Assembly (NCBI GenBank): GCA_046597185.1
Contig: JBKJLF010000266.1
Location: forward strand, 1 to 21,917
Length of the DNA stretch: 21,917 bases
Reading direction: 5' to 3'
Source: CAMBDR01 sp046597185
GTDB taxonomy: Bacteria; Pseudomonadota; Gammaproteobacteria; Burkholderiales; Burkholderiaceae_D
A program made the translations under genes and the position numbers. The notes below the pieces were generated by a model that was not told the origin of the DNA, did no database searches, and saw only the letters and a program-made list of their open reading frames with translations. This document shows, piece by piece, positions 7,101 to 14,493 of this stretch; the first letter of the stretch is position 1; every line of letters begins with the position of its first letter.

Positions 7101-8474
7101 GCAACCGCCCTGTCCGATATTTGCCAACGGGCTGAACAAGCGGGAGTGCGGCGCGATTGGGATGTGATGGAGCGCGAATTACCGAATATTATTGCTGCGC
7201 TGGAAGAAACGGAAGAGCGGATTGCCGCCCTACCGCATCTGCCGCCACCTGCCCCACCTAAACCGGAAGAAAATCAGGAACTATCGAATTTGCATTTGAT
7301 GTTGATTGATGATGACCCATTCATCCTCAACTACCTCACACGTCTGTTATCCTCGCGCGGCATCCATCAAATCCGCTTTGCCAGCAACGGCCATGCGGCA
7401 CTGGAAGAATTAAAAAGCAATCAAATGCCAATTGATGTGATGGTGTGCGATCTGAATATGCCTGGTATGGATGGGGTTGAATTCTTACGCCACCTGGCCG
7501 ATGCCAATTATACCGGGGCCATCATCATCATTAGCGGCAATGCTGATCTGCTGGCGACCATTTACGAGCTGGCGCAAGCGCATGGCTTACGCATTTTGGG
7601 CACGCTGGCCAAACCATTCACACCACAGCGCTTTTTTGATATTTTGAATTTGCAATTTGGCGAGCGACGCGTTGCCAAGCCTCGCTCTACCGTCCCTGTG
7701 CTACGCCCAACCGATGTCACCGAAGGCTTGCTCAATGGCGAATTCATCCCCTACTTCCAGCCCAAAGTGGATGCCATTACCCTCAAACCGTATGGTGCCG
7801 AAGCACTGGCGCGCTGGCAGCGCGCCGACGGCACACTGATTTCGCCTTTCGCCTTCGTGCCCTTGATGGAAATGCATGGCATGATCGATCAGTTATTCAT
7901 CGCCATTCTGAGCCAAACCTTGGCCGCCAGCAAAATCTTGCAGCAAAATGGCTTTGACCACTTAAAGCTGGCGGTCAACCTGGCGTCTTCCACCTTGGGC
8001 ACGCTGAATTTACCCGACATTATCGACCGCGAATTGCAATTGCATCAAATCAACCCGGAACAACTGATTTTGGAAATCACCGAATCGGGCTTGATGCATG
8101 ATGCGCGCATTGGCCTGGATGTGCTGCTGCGCTTGCGCCTGAAAGGCATCGGCCTGTCGATCGACGATTTTGGCACGGGTTATTCCACCATTGATCAACT
8201 GCGCCGCCTGCCATTTACCGAATTAAAGGTCGATCAATCCTTTGTTGCCAGTGCGGCCAAAAACCCGGCCTCAAAAATCATTTTGGAATCGAGTATTGAT
8301 CTGGCACGGCGCTTAAACTTGCGCACCGTGGCCGAAGGGGTAGAAAACGAGCTGGATTTGGAAATGATCCGAAAACTCGGTTGTGATGTGGTGCAAGGCT
8401 TTTTGGTCGCCAAACCGATGCCCTTGCCTGCGTTTATCGAATGGTTAAAGCATAATCCCGGTGCGCACGAATAA
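4197..8474 (+). CDS. Membrane sensor: Cache-HAMP-PAS-histidine kinase-REC-HPt-REC-EAL
   Basis: One 1,425-residue chain. TM1 is at 25-45; a periplasmic double-Cache-like sensor at about 46-295 has DLSDREYF and ISKPYAS signatures. TM2 is at 300-320, HAMP about 320-372, coiled coil to about 398, PAS about 398-505. The HisKA phospho-acceptor is H538 (SMSHELRTPLN) and the ATPase domain about 640-755 has N-box LNLLSNAIKYN and GTGIGL. REC1 has D813 and K867, HPt has H958 (HRLKSSARMIG), REC2 has D1085 and K1139. The EAL domain (about 1178-1420) has EAL at 1202-1204 and keeps QPK, VNLASS, EITESG, DDFGTG, LKVD, EGVE and QGF, so cyclic-di-GMP phosphodiesterase activity is likely. Inferred flow: ligand, H538, D813, H958, D1085, EAL. 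The start may instead be ATG 4233 (Met13); neither has a clear Shine-Dalgarno. It is transcribed alone and ends 24 bp from a convergent gene. The ligand is unknown. Confidence 0.93.
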   Translation: MPAQRFNLFRTIMASISNLSMTVKVATTASLVFLVFVITVSLVSYDYLAAEFRNTIYAQQGAHTKTLADNIDDKINIIHHSLIANAKLFPTELLDNPDQLQIYLDSQSSLHSMFDTGLFVIDTHGKLVAESPFRPDRRGRDLSDREYFKHPAQLQQPYISKPYASTRNRGQPALRMTAPIFDQQGHFLGILAGRFDLWGSNILSKTNHTKIGNKGYIFITDQDGIMILHPDPKRILKSAKGANPLFDQALQGFEGSAEVVNSYKIPMIFTFKRLQTTQWILASAYPKAEANAPFLHALRVIIITMAIGLLLMLIILSTLMRRLIKPLSQFTEHVETLPQKESDERIFATHSRAEMGILVRSFNKMIETLDKQHQELQLHKQQLEVLVKERTTELRQAQQIGHIGNWKLVVATQAITWSDEIYRILGYEPGQLTPSRETMMAACHPEDAMMLAQAETQALTLYDQHSIDHRILLPNGSVRWVHAEVRSERDASGKLISLSGTIQDITERKQVEQALIESREAAEAASRAKSLFLSSMSHELRTPLNAVLGFAQLLAMDDDVSDEVRSNATEIESAGRHLLDLVSDILDLARIESGHIDLSIEDIDPTLIMNECLSLLEGQARERHIHWTYPSKLPGLRADRIRLRQIILNLLSNAIKYNRDDGQIEISGQMRPNNLFRVSIRDSGQGIPPDRMNELFQPFNRIGAERGQIEGTGIGLVITKTLVQAMHGDIGVESALGKGSTFWFELPLIATVTTRSSEGNVHAAILAAEDHEPNRKLLQRQIEKLGYRVDFACDGSEALQMWQAGHYQLLITDCNMPVMDGYELAQAVRKREGITGQRTPIVALTANSAKDAAKACIAAGMDDFLVKPVHLHQLQNTLTKWLNPTTRPERVPAHPIQPQQHPAYADYLETLAEMLGDNDLEEAGRMLHGFLESARECIADAREALMPRNAPNFVRATHRLKSSARMIGATALSDICQRAEQAGVRRDWDVMERELPNIIAALEETEERIAALPHLPPPAPPKPEENQELSNLHLMLIDDDPFILNYLTRLLSSRGIHQIRFASNGHAALEELKSNQMPIDVMVCDLNMPGMDGVEFLRHLADANYTGAIIIISGNADLLATIYELAQAHGLRILGTLAKPFTPQRFFDILNLQFGERRVAKPRSTVPVLRPTDVTEGLLNGEFIPYFQPKVDAITLKPYGAEALARWQRADGTLISPFAFVPLMEMHGMIDQLFIAILSQTLAASKILQQNGFDHLKLAVNLASSTLGTLNLPDIIDRELQLHQINPEQLILEITESGLMHDARIGLDVLLRLRLKGIGLSIDDFGTGYSTIDQLRRLPFTELKVDQSFVASAAKNPASKIILESSIDLARRLNLRTVAEGVENELDLEMIRKLGCDVVQGFLVAKPMPLPAFIEWLKHNPGAHE

Positions 8475-8498
8475 GTCAAAACCGGTCTACCTCTTTGG

Positions 8499-10274
8499 CT
8501 AATGCTTATCAACATCCAGATACAACCAATCGGCGTGCAACATCGGATGCTTTTTGAAGCCCTTGACCCAAGGTTGCACCACCCAATTGCGATAACGCCA
8601 CATTTCCAGCACGCGGGCCGTATCGGCTTCAAGCTGACGTGTCATGGTGCGGTAGAGTTGGATATGCTCCGGGCTACCGGGCGGCACCGTGCGCGCTTTG
8701 GCAAAGGCATCATCAAACACCTTGGATTGGTAACAGCCAAAATTACCGCGCAAGGCATAGGGGCCATAATAAAGCGTGGCAAAATCACTGCCATCGGGAA
8801 TTGATGCGGTATTGGCCAAACCAAACATCGGCAACTGGCAGGCATAGGCTGACTTTAAGTTGTCAGCAAACCCGGCGACGGGAAACTCCGCACGTAAACC
8901 AATCTTATTTAAGGAGTTGCGCCACACTTCCATTTTGGTTTTATCCCGTGCCGTCGGGTTTGAATGGATTTTGATGAGCAAGGGTTTGCCATCAGGCAAG
9001 GTGCGATAGCCGTCCGGCCCTTTGCGGTAGCCAAATCGGTCCAATAATTTATTGGCCAATTCCGGGTTGTACGGTATGCTGTTACGGTATTGGGGGTCAT
9101 GCCCGACTACACTGGGCGGCACTTCCATTTCTGCCTTCACCGCCTGCCCGAAATAAGCCTGGGTGATCACGCCGGGAATGTCAAACGACATTGCAATGGC
9201 ACGGCGCAAGGCAATTTTTTCCTTACTGTAGCCACCCACTACCGGGTCTTTAAAATTAAAATAGGTTGACCCCACGCCGGATTCAACAAAACGATATAGC
9301 CTGACGCCTTTTTTAATCAGCTCCGCATTCAATTTATCGCCAATAATCGCCCTGGGTACGACAATTTCGGGCAGCAAATCAAGATCACTTTGTCCACTGG
9401 CAAAAGACAACCAACGCGCTTGATGTTCTTCGATGATGCTCACTTCAACCCGGCCAATTTGCGGCAGTGATTTGCCCTTCATATCGACAATCACCTGGGC
9501 ATCCCAAGGCTCGCCGCTGGATTCAAAATCCCATACCGTGGCGCGATAATCCGGGTTGGCTTCAAATACGATTTTACTGCGCGGCACATACTCTTTCAAA
9601 ATATACGGCCCGGTACCAATCGGGTGGCGGCCACTGTCCGAGCCATACATTTCCACCACTTCGCGCGCCACGGGTGCGCTGGCACCATCGGCCATGTAAT
9701 ACAAAAAGGTATAATCGGCGCGTTTCAGGCGATATTGCAAGGTATATCGATCCAGTGCCTTGAGCCCGGCAATCGGCGCATTATAATCAAATTTACCAGT
9801 CTTTTTGGCCAATTCAACCTGTTCATCCAGGCCGATAATTTTATCTTCATAATCACCCGATTGGGTCGAACGGTTGACCGGGTCCATCACCCGCTGCAAG
9901 GTGTAGATAAAATCTTGCGCGGTCAACTCGCGCCGTTGGCCTTTAAATGCGGGGTCGGGCGTAAAGTAAATGCCTTTTTTGATATGCACCGTGAACACTT
10001 TGCCGCCCTCGGTAATTTCCGGCATGGCTACTGCAAGCACAGGACGCAATTTTACCGGGCGCGCCAGATAATCATAGGCGTACAGATTTTCAAAAATATT
10101 GCGCGCTGCCCAGGTCGAATACAGGCTATTGGTGCGCATCAAATCAAAACCATCATCGGCCCCTTCAAAAGTGACGTGCAATACTTTATTGGGATCAGCC
10201 TTGGCTACCAATTCACCACTTGCGAATGTGGCACAAACCAAACCAAGCCAACCCGCCCACTTATTCAAGCCCAT
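8499..10274 (-). CDS. Periplasmic binding protein of the oligopeptide/dipeptide ABC transporter type (SBP family 5)
   Basis: The 591-residue product has a Sec signal peptide (MGLNKWAGWLGLVCATFASG..., probable cleavage near residue 25) without a lipobox Cys. The rest has the SBP_bac_5 layout: RELTAQDFIYTLQRVMDP, HPIGTGPYILKEY, and KIALRRAIAMSFD followed by the conserved C-terminal lobe. Such proteins bind peptides, nickel or other solutes in the periplasm and deliver them to an ABC permease. No permease or ATPase gene is in the window, so it is an orphan component or works with a remote transporter. It begins 15 bp after fbp with a good Shine-Dalgarno (GAGGGAG, 5 nt before ATG) and is probably the last gene of pepN-fbp-SBP. 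Linkage to a peptidase suggests peptide scavenging, but that is inference. Substrate cannot be read. Confidence 0.88.
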   Translation of the reverse strand: MGLNKWAGWLGLVCATFASGELVAKADPNKVLHVTFEGADDGFDLMRTNSLYSTWAARNIFENLYAYDYLARPVKLRPVLAVAMPEITEGGKVFTVHIKKGIYFTPDPAFKGQRRELTAQDFIYTLQRVMDPVNRSTQSGDYEDKIIGLDEQVELAKKTGKFDYNAPIAGLKALDRYTLQYRLKRADYTFLYYMADGASAPVAREVVEMYGSDSGRHPIGTGPYILKEYVPRSKIVFEANPDYRATVWDFESSGEPWDAQVIVDMKGKSLPQIGRVEVSIIEEHQARWLSFASGQSDLDLLPEIVVPRAIIGDKLNAELIKKGVRLYRFVESGVGSTYFNFKDPVVGGYSKEKIALRRAIAMSFDIPGVITQAYFGQAVKAEMEVPPSVVGHDPQYRNSIPYNPELANKLLDRFGYRKGPDGYRTLPDGKPLLIKIHSNPTARDKTKMEVWRNSLNKIGLRAEFPVAGFADNLKSAYACQLPMFGLANTASIPDGSDFATLYYGPYALRGNFGCYQSKVFDDAFAKARTVPPGSPEHIQLYRTMTRQLEADTARVLEMWRYRNWVVQPWVKGFKKHPMLHADWLYLDVDKH

Positions 10275-10289
10275 TCTTGCTCCCTCGTT

Positions 10290-11297
10290 CTACGCCTGAC
10301 TGGTATGGTAGCTGGTCACCAGTTCCACTTCATCTTTCGAACCCAAAAATACTGGCACGCGCTGATGCAGCTTGGTCGGTTGGATATCCATGATGCGTTG
10401 CCGACCATCAGTAGCAGCACCGCCCGCCTGCTCAACAATAAACGCCATCGGATTGGCTTCATACATCAGGCGCAATTTACCCGGCATACTGGTATCACGC
10501 AGGTCGGCCGGATACATAAAAATGCCGCCGCGCGATAAAATCCGGTGTACGTCCGCCACCATCGAGGCGATCCAGCGCATATTGAAGTCGGTGCCACGCG
10601 GCCCGGTTTTACCCGCCAGCATTTCATCAATATAGCGCTTCACAGGCGGGTGCCAATGGCGTGCATTGGAGGCGTTAATCGCAAATTCACGGGTGGTCGC
10701 CGGAATTTTGATATCGCGCTGGGTTAGCACCCACGAACCCATCTCCCGATCCAGCGTAAAGCAATTGACGCCATTGCCGGTGGTCAGCACCAGCACGGTT
10801 TGCGGGCCGTACACCGCATAACCTGCGGCCACTTGCTGCGTACCCGGTTGCAGAAAATCCTGCTCGGTCGGGGTATGCATGTCTTCCGGCGCTTTCAACA
10901 CCGAAAAAATGGTACCGATCGAGACATTCACATCGATATTGCTGGAGCCATCAAGCGGATCGAACAACAACATGTATTCGCCGCGCGGGTAGCGGTTGGG
11001 AATCAAATGAATGGTTTCCATTTCTTCCGAGGCCATCGCCGCCAAATGGCCACCCCACTCATTGGCTTCGAGTAAAATTTCATTGGAAATCACATCCAAT
11101 TTTTTTTGCACTTCGCCCTGGACGTTTTCACTGTGCGCACTACCCAGCACATCGCCCAAAGCGCCCTTGCCCACCGCATGGCTAATGGTTTTACAGGCAC
11201 GCGCCACCACTTCAATCAACAGCCGCAATTCGGCGGGAATGGTATTGTGCAAGCGCTGCTCTTCCACCAGATATTGCGTTAAACTGATACGTTTCAT
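10290..11297 (-). CDS. fbp: Fructose-1,6-bisphosphatase, class I
   Basis: The 335-residue enzyme hydrolyses fructose-1,6-bisphosphate to fructose-6-phosphate, the committed gluconeogenic step (cytosol, Mg-dependent). Family marks are the N-terminal MKRISLTQYL, the acidic SEE at 90-92, and the metal/phosphate motif LFDPLDGSSN at 111-120 with D113, D116 and S118-S119. Later come GPQTVLVLTTGNGV and the C-terminal EQAGGAATDGRQRIMDI with LHQRVPVFLGS. The ATG at 11297 is chosen because class I FBPases start here and AGGAG lies 6 nt upstream. A longer open frame to 11558 would add 87 residues that are only the reverse shadow of pepN. The gap to the pepN stop is 11 bp and the Shine-Dalgarno abuts that stop (TAAAGGAG), so coupling is likely. 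pepN-fbp order is familiar from Burkholderiales. Confidence 0.96.
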   Translation of the reverse strand: MKRISLTQYLVEEQRLHNTIPAELRLLIEVVARACKTISHAVGKGALGDVLGSAHSENVQGEVQKKLDVISNEILLEANEWGGHLAAMASEEMETIHLIPNRYPRGEYMLLFDPLDGSSNIDVNVSIGTIFSVLKAPEDMHTPTEQDFLQPGTQQVAAGYAVYGPQTVLVLTTGNGVNCFTLDREMGSWVLTQRDIKIPATTREFAINASNARHWHPPVKRYIDEMLAGKTGPRGTDFNMRWIASMVADVHRILSRGGIFMYPADLRDTSMPGKLRLMYEANPMAFIVEQAGGAATDGRQRIMDIQPTKLHQRVPVFLGSKDEVELVTSYHTSQA

Positions 11298-11308
11298 TGC
11301 ATTCTCCT

Positions 11309-14065
11309 TTACGCTGCCAGTGCCTTGGTGATAATTTCGAGTACATCCCCCGACAATTTTTTGCTCTTGGCCACCCGTTGCAAAGCCTGTTCCATTTTGA
11401 CTTGCAAGGCGGGCGCGTAATTGCGCCAGCGATCCAGGCTGCGCGCCACCCTCGATGCCACCTGCGGGTTGAGCGCATTTAATGCCAACACCTGTTCCAC
11501 CCAAAAGTCGTAGCCGCTGCCATCCAGGGCATGAAATTGCGCCGGATTGTTTTTGCAAAAGGTCAGCACCGAGCTATACACCCGATTCGGGTTTTTCAGG
11601 GTGAAGTCAGGATGTTTGGTCAACTCACGCATCGCCGCCACATCGGTATGGATGGCCGTGGCTTGCAAGGCGAACCATTTGTCCACCACCAAGGGGTCTT
11701 TCTTGAAGTCTTTATAAAACCGTGCCAAGGCTTTTTCGCGCGCCTTGGTTGCAGCCTTGAGCTCAGGCTTACTCAAACCATCCGGCATGAAATTCACCAG
11801 CGCCGACAAAGCAGCAAAACGGTCGGTCATATTATTGGCATCATCAAACTGTGCCTGCCCCAAGGCTAACACCTCTGCATCCGGTGTCGCAAACAAGTAA
11901 TGCAGCGCCAGGTTTTTTAAACTGCGCCGTCCGGCCGAACTTGCATCCGGCTTGTAGGGCCCCATAGAAACTTCATGGGCAGTACGCAACTCCCGCACAT
12001 AATCGGCACGTAACTTGCGCCCTAGCGTAGCGCGCATGAAGCAACGAGCGGCGTGAATTGCCTGTGGATCAGCCGCAACCATTTGCTCGGCAATCACGTT
12101 TTCGGTAGGTAAGGTCAGCGCCAAATCACGGAAACCTGGGTCAAGCCGGGTGTCGTTCAAGCTGGCACGCATGGCATCGATCAGCGTCGCATCCAGCGTC
12201 AGCTCCGCCCCGCTTTGCGCCTTCCGCGCCAAACTTTGCAAGCGTGCCATCATCAAACGCTGGCCTGCTTCCCAACGATTAAAGGCGTCGCTATCGTTGG
12301 CAAACAAATGCAGCAATTGCGCATCAGTGTAGGCATATTCCAAATCAACCGGAGCTGAAAAATTACGCAATAAAGACGGTGTCGGTTCTTCGCCAACGCC
12401 AGTAAATACAAAACTTTGTTTGGCCTTGGTCAACTCCAGCACCAACGTCGATGCACCACTTTGCACGCCGGTTTGCGCGCCATTTTCCAGATATAACGGT
12501 AAATCGCGCCCATCGCTGCCAAGCAAACCGCAAGCCACCGGAATATGAAACGGCTGCTTTTTGGCTTGGCCGGGGCTAGGTTCGCTGCGTTGTGACAAGG
12601 TCAGTTCATACGTTTGTTTAGCCGCATCATAGCGCCCGACTGCCTTGACTTTGGGCGTACCCGCCTGGCTATACCAGCGTTCAAACTGTTTAAAATCACG
12701 GCCATTGGCATCGGCCATGGCGGCGCGAAAATCATCACACGCCACCGCTTGCCCGTCATGCCGTTTGAAATACAAATCCATGCCTTTGCGAAAGCCGTCC
12801 ACCCCCACCAGGGTTTGATACATACGCACCACTTCCGCGCCTTTGTTGTAGACCGTGGCCGTATAAAAATTATTGATTTCGACATAGGTATCGGGTCGCA
12901 CCGGATGCGCCATCGGGCCAGCATCTTCAGCAAACTGTATCTGACGCAGCAAGCGCACATTATCGATACGGCAAATCGCCCGCCCGGAATCGGTGCCTAT
13001 CATATCGGCAGAAAATTCCTGGTCGCGAAATACGGTCAAACCTTCTTTCAGCGAAAGTTGAAACCAATCGCGGCAAGTGACGCGGTTACCGGTCCAATTG
13101 TGGAAATATTCATGGCCGACCACGGCTTCGATATTGGCATAATCAACATCGGTTGCCACGCGCGGATTAGCCAGCAACAACTTGGTATTGAAAATATTCA
13201 AACCCTTGTTTTCCATCGCGCCCATATTGAAGTCGCCCGTACCCACGATCATGAAGCGATCCAAGTCCAATTCCAGGCCATAGCGCTCTTCATCCCAGCG
13301 GATACTGTTTTTCAGCGAATCCATCGCATGTTGGGTTTTGTCCAGATTGCCTTCTTCGACCCAAACTTGCAACAACACTTCACGCCCCGATTTGAGGGTA
13401 TATTTTTCTTCCTGAACCACCAATCGTGCCGCCACAAGGGCGAACAGGTAGGAAGGTTTTTTAAATGGATCTTCCCACTTGGCGTAATGACGGCCATCGC
13501 CCAGATCACCCTGCTCGATCAGGTTGCCGTTGGATAGCAAAACCGGATAGCGCTTTTTATCGGCGCGCAACATGACGGTGAATTTCGCCATCACATCGGG
13601 GCGATCCGGGAAATAGGTAATGCGGCGAAAACCTTCGGCTTCGCACTGGGTAAATAAATTGCCATTGGAAACATACAGACCCGAGAGCGAGGTATTGGCC
13701 TTGGGTGAGCACTCGGTTTCAATTTCCAGCGTCACTTCTGGCGGGGCATTGGGAATGCGTAATTCGGTGGCGCTGAGCTGATAATTTTTTCGACTCAGAA
13801 CCAGGCCGTTCATGCGCAGGCGAATTAATTTTTGCTGCTCACCATGCAGCACAAGCTCGCCGCCGACAGCACTGGCAACACTCGCCTTGCCCGCCTTGCC
13901 CGCGCGATCGGCGGGATTGCGACTCATGGTTAAGCGAGTGGCGACGCGGGTTGCGCCAGGGTCAAGATCAAAACCCATTTCAACGGTATGCACCAAATAG
14001 CCTGGCGCGGTGTAATCAAGACGGGAGATAGTGGGGTGAGCGGGTGTGCTGTTCTCTGTGCGCAT
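11309..14065 (-). CDS. pepN: Aminopeptidase N, M1 zinc metallopeptidase
   Basis: PepN removes N-terminal residues from peptides in the cytosol. With the start at 14065 it has 918 residues, slightly longer than the 870 of E. coli. The exopeptidase motif GAMEN is at 282-286. The zinc site is H318-E319-x-x-H322 (HEYFHNWTG) with the third ligand E341 (SLKEG), and the C-terminal all-helical domains follow. The ATG at 14065 gives MRTENSTPAHPTISRLDY, which resembles the usual betaproteobacterial PepN start. An in-frame TTG at 14110 would add 15 residues but overlaps a possible -10 box (TAAAAT, reverse complement of 14101-14106). A small Ala/Gly/Lys-rich insertion (AGKAGKASVASAVG) lies in the first domain. 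It is the first gene of the probable pepN-fbp-SBP operon and is divergent from the livJ-like gene. Confidence 0.96.
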   Translation of the reverse strand: MRTENSTPAHPTISRLDYTAPGYLVHTVEMGFDLDPGATRVATRLTMSRNPADRAGKAGKASVASAVGGELVLHGEQQKLIRLRMNGLVLSRKNYQLSATELRIPNAPPEVTLEIETECSPKANTSLSGLYVSNGNLFTQCEAEGFRRITYFPDRPDVMAKFTVMLRADKKRYPVLLSNGNLIEQGDLGDGRHYAKWEDPFKKPSYLFALVAARLVVQEEKYTLKSGREVLLQVWVEEGNLDKTQHAMDSLKNSIRWDEERYGLELDLDRFMIVGTGDFNMGAMENKGLNIFNTKLLLANPRVATDVDYANIEAVVGHEYFHNWTGNRVTCRDWFQLSLKEGLTVFRDQEFSADMIGTDSGRAICRIDNVRLLRQIQFAEDAGPMAHPVRPDTYVEINNFYTATVYNKGAEVVRMYQTLVGVDGFRKGMDLYFKRHDGQAVACDDFRAAMADANGRDFKQFERWYSQAGTPKVKAVGRYDAAKQTYELTLSQRSEPSPGQAKKQPFHIPVACGLLGSDGRDLPLYLENGAQTGVQSGASTLVLELTKAKQSFVFTGVGEEPTPSLLRNFSAPVDLEYAYTDAQLLHLFANDSDAFNRWEAGQRLMMARLQSLARKAQSGAELTLDATLIDAMRASLNDTRLDPGFRDLALTLPTENVIAEQMVAADPQAIHAARCFMRATLGRKLRADYVRELRTAHEVSMGPYKPDASSAGRRSLKNLALHYLFATPDAEVLALGQAQFDDANNMTDRFAALSALVNFMPDGLSKPELKAATKAREKALARFYKDFKKDPLVVDKWFALQATAIHTDVAAMRELTKHPDFTLKNPNRVYSSVLTFCKNNPAQFHALDGSGYDFWVEQVLALNALNPQVASRVARSLDRWRNYAPALQVKMEQALQRVAKSKKLSGDVLEIITKALAA

Positions 14066-14237
14066 AAGTTTTTGAGTGGCGAAAGTGGATGCAAAGCGCG
14101 ATTTTACCAAACCTGCTCAATCCCATGGCAAATTTATTTCGGCGTTTGCACAAAGCCGCTTGTCAAGCCCGGCAATAGCCTTTCTGACGATGAATTTTCT
14201 CGCATCGTTGTTGAATCGCAACAGTCAACTTAAAATT

Positions 14238-14263
14238 TGAATTTCACAAATGAATTTTGCAAA
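14238..14263. repeat. Imperfect 13-bp direct repeat
   Basis: TGAATTTCACAAA (14238-14250) is followed directly by TGAATTTTGCAAA (14251-14263), identical at 11 of 13 positions. It could be a paired binding site or a simple duplication. Confidence 0.5.
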
Positions 14264-14309
14264 TAAACCGCATTTTGTCAACCTGCTACTCTGTAAGGCG
14301 TTCCTCTCC

Positions 14310-14326
14310 TGTCGCCTGATGCGACA
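14310..14326. repeat. Palindrome TGTCGC-CTGAT-GCGACA
   Basis: Perfect 6-bp arms around 5 nt, about 170 bp upstream of the livJ-like start. The sequence downstream is A-rich, not T-rich, so on the + strand it is not a terminator. It may be an operator; no regulator can be assigned. Confidence 0.45.
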
Positions 14327-14493
14327 AACACCCAATAAAAAACCAAACCGCAACGTCATAACCGTATAAAAATGCTTTGCTTACGCCTGGATATGCTGTA
14401 CCTTTCTGCCTGTCCAGATACTCGTTTCAATATAGGCAGGTATGAATGGCGTTAGGTTCCAATTTAGCCTTTTTCATCGTTAGGAGAATATTC

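Larger units (their letters stand above)
14066..14493. promoter_or_regulatory. Divergent control region between pepN and the livJ-like gene
   Basis: This 428-bp AT-rich spacer must hold promoters for both directions. For pepN, TAAAAT (minus strand, 14101-14106) with TTGCCA (minus strand, 14126-14131) at a long 19-bp spacing is only a weak candidate. The livJ-like side has TATAAA near 14365 but no convincing -35. Also present are an imperfect 13-bp direct repeat (14238-14263) and a perfect palindrome (14310-14326). No gene was recognised; the short open frames here have no protein-like features. Confidence 0.5.

Noticed and set aside
9624..10538. 304-residue open frame on the + strand spanning the SBP and fbp genes
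   Set aside because: It is antisense to two well-supported genes, with low-quality composition and no family features.
10290..11558. 422-residue version of fructose-1,6-bisphosphatase
   Set aside because: The extra 87 residues lie within pepN and are not FBPase-like; the ATG at 11297 has the Shine-Dalgarno.
12614..13537. 307-residue open frame on the + strand inside pepN
   Set aside because: It is the reverse shadow of pepN, whose motifs are unmistakable on the other strand; the product has no domain and no ribosome-binding site.
14066..14110. TTG start at 14110 for pepN
   Set aside because: It lies over a possible -10 element and adds residues not typical of PepN; ATG 14065 gives the usual MRTEN start.
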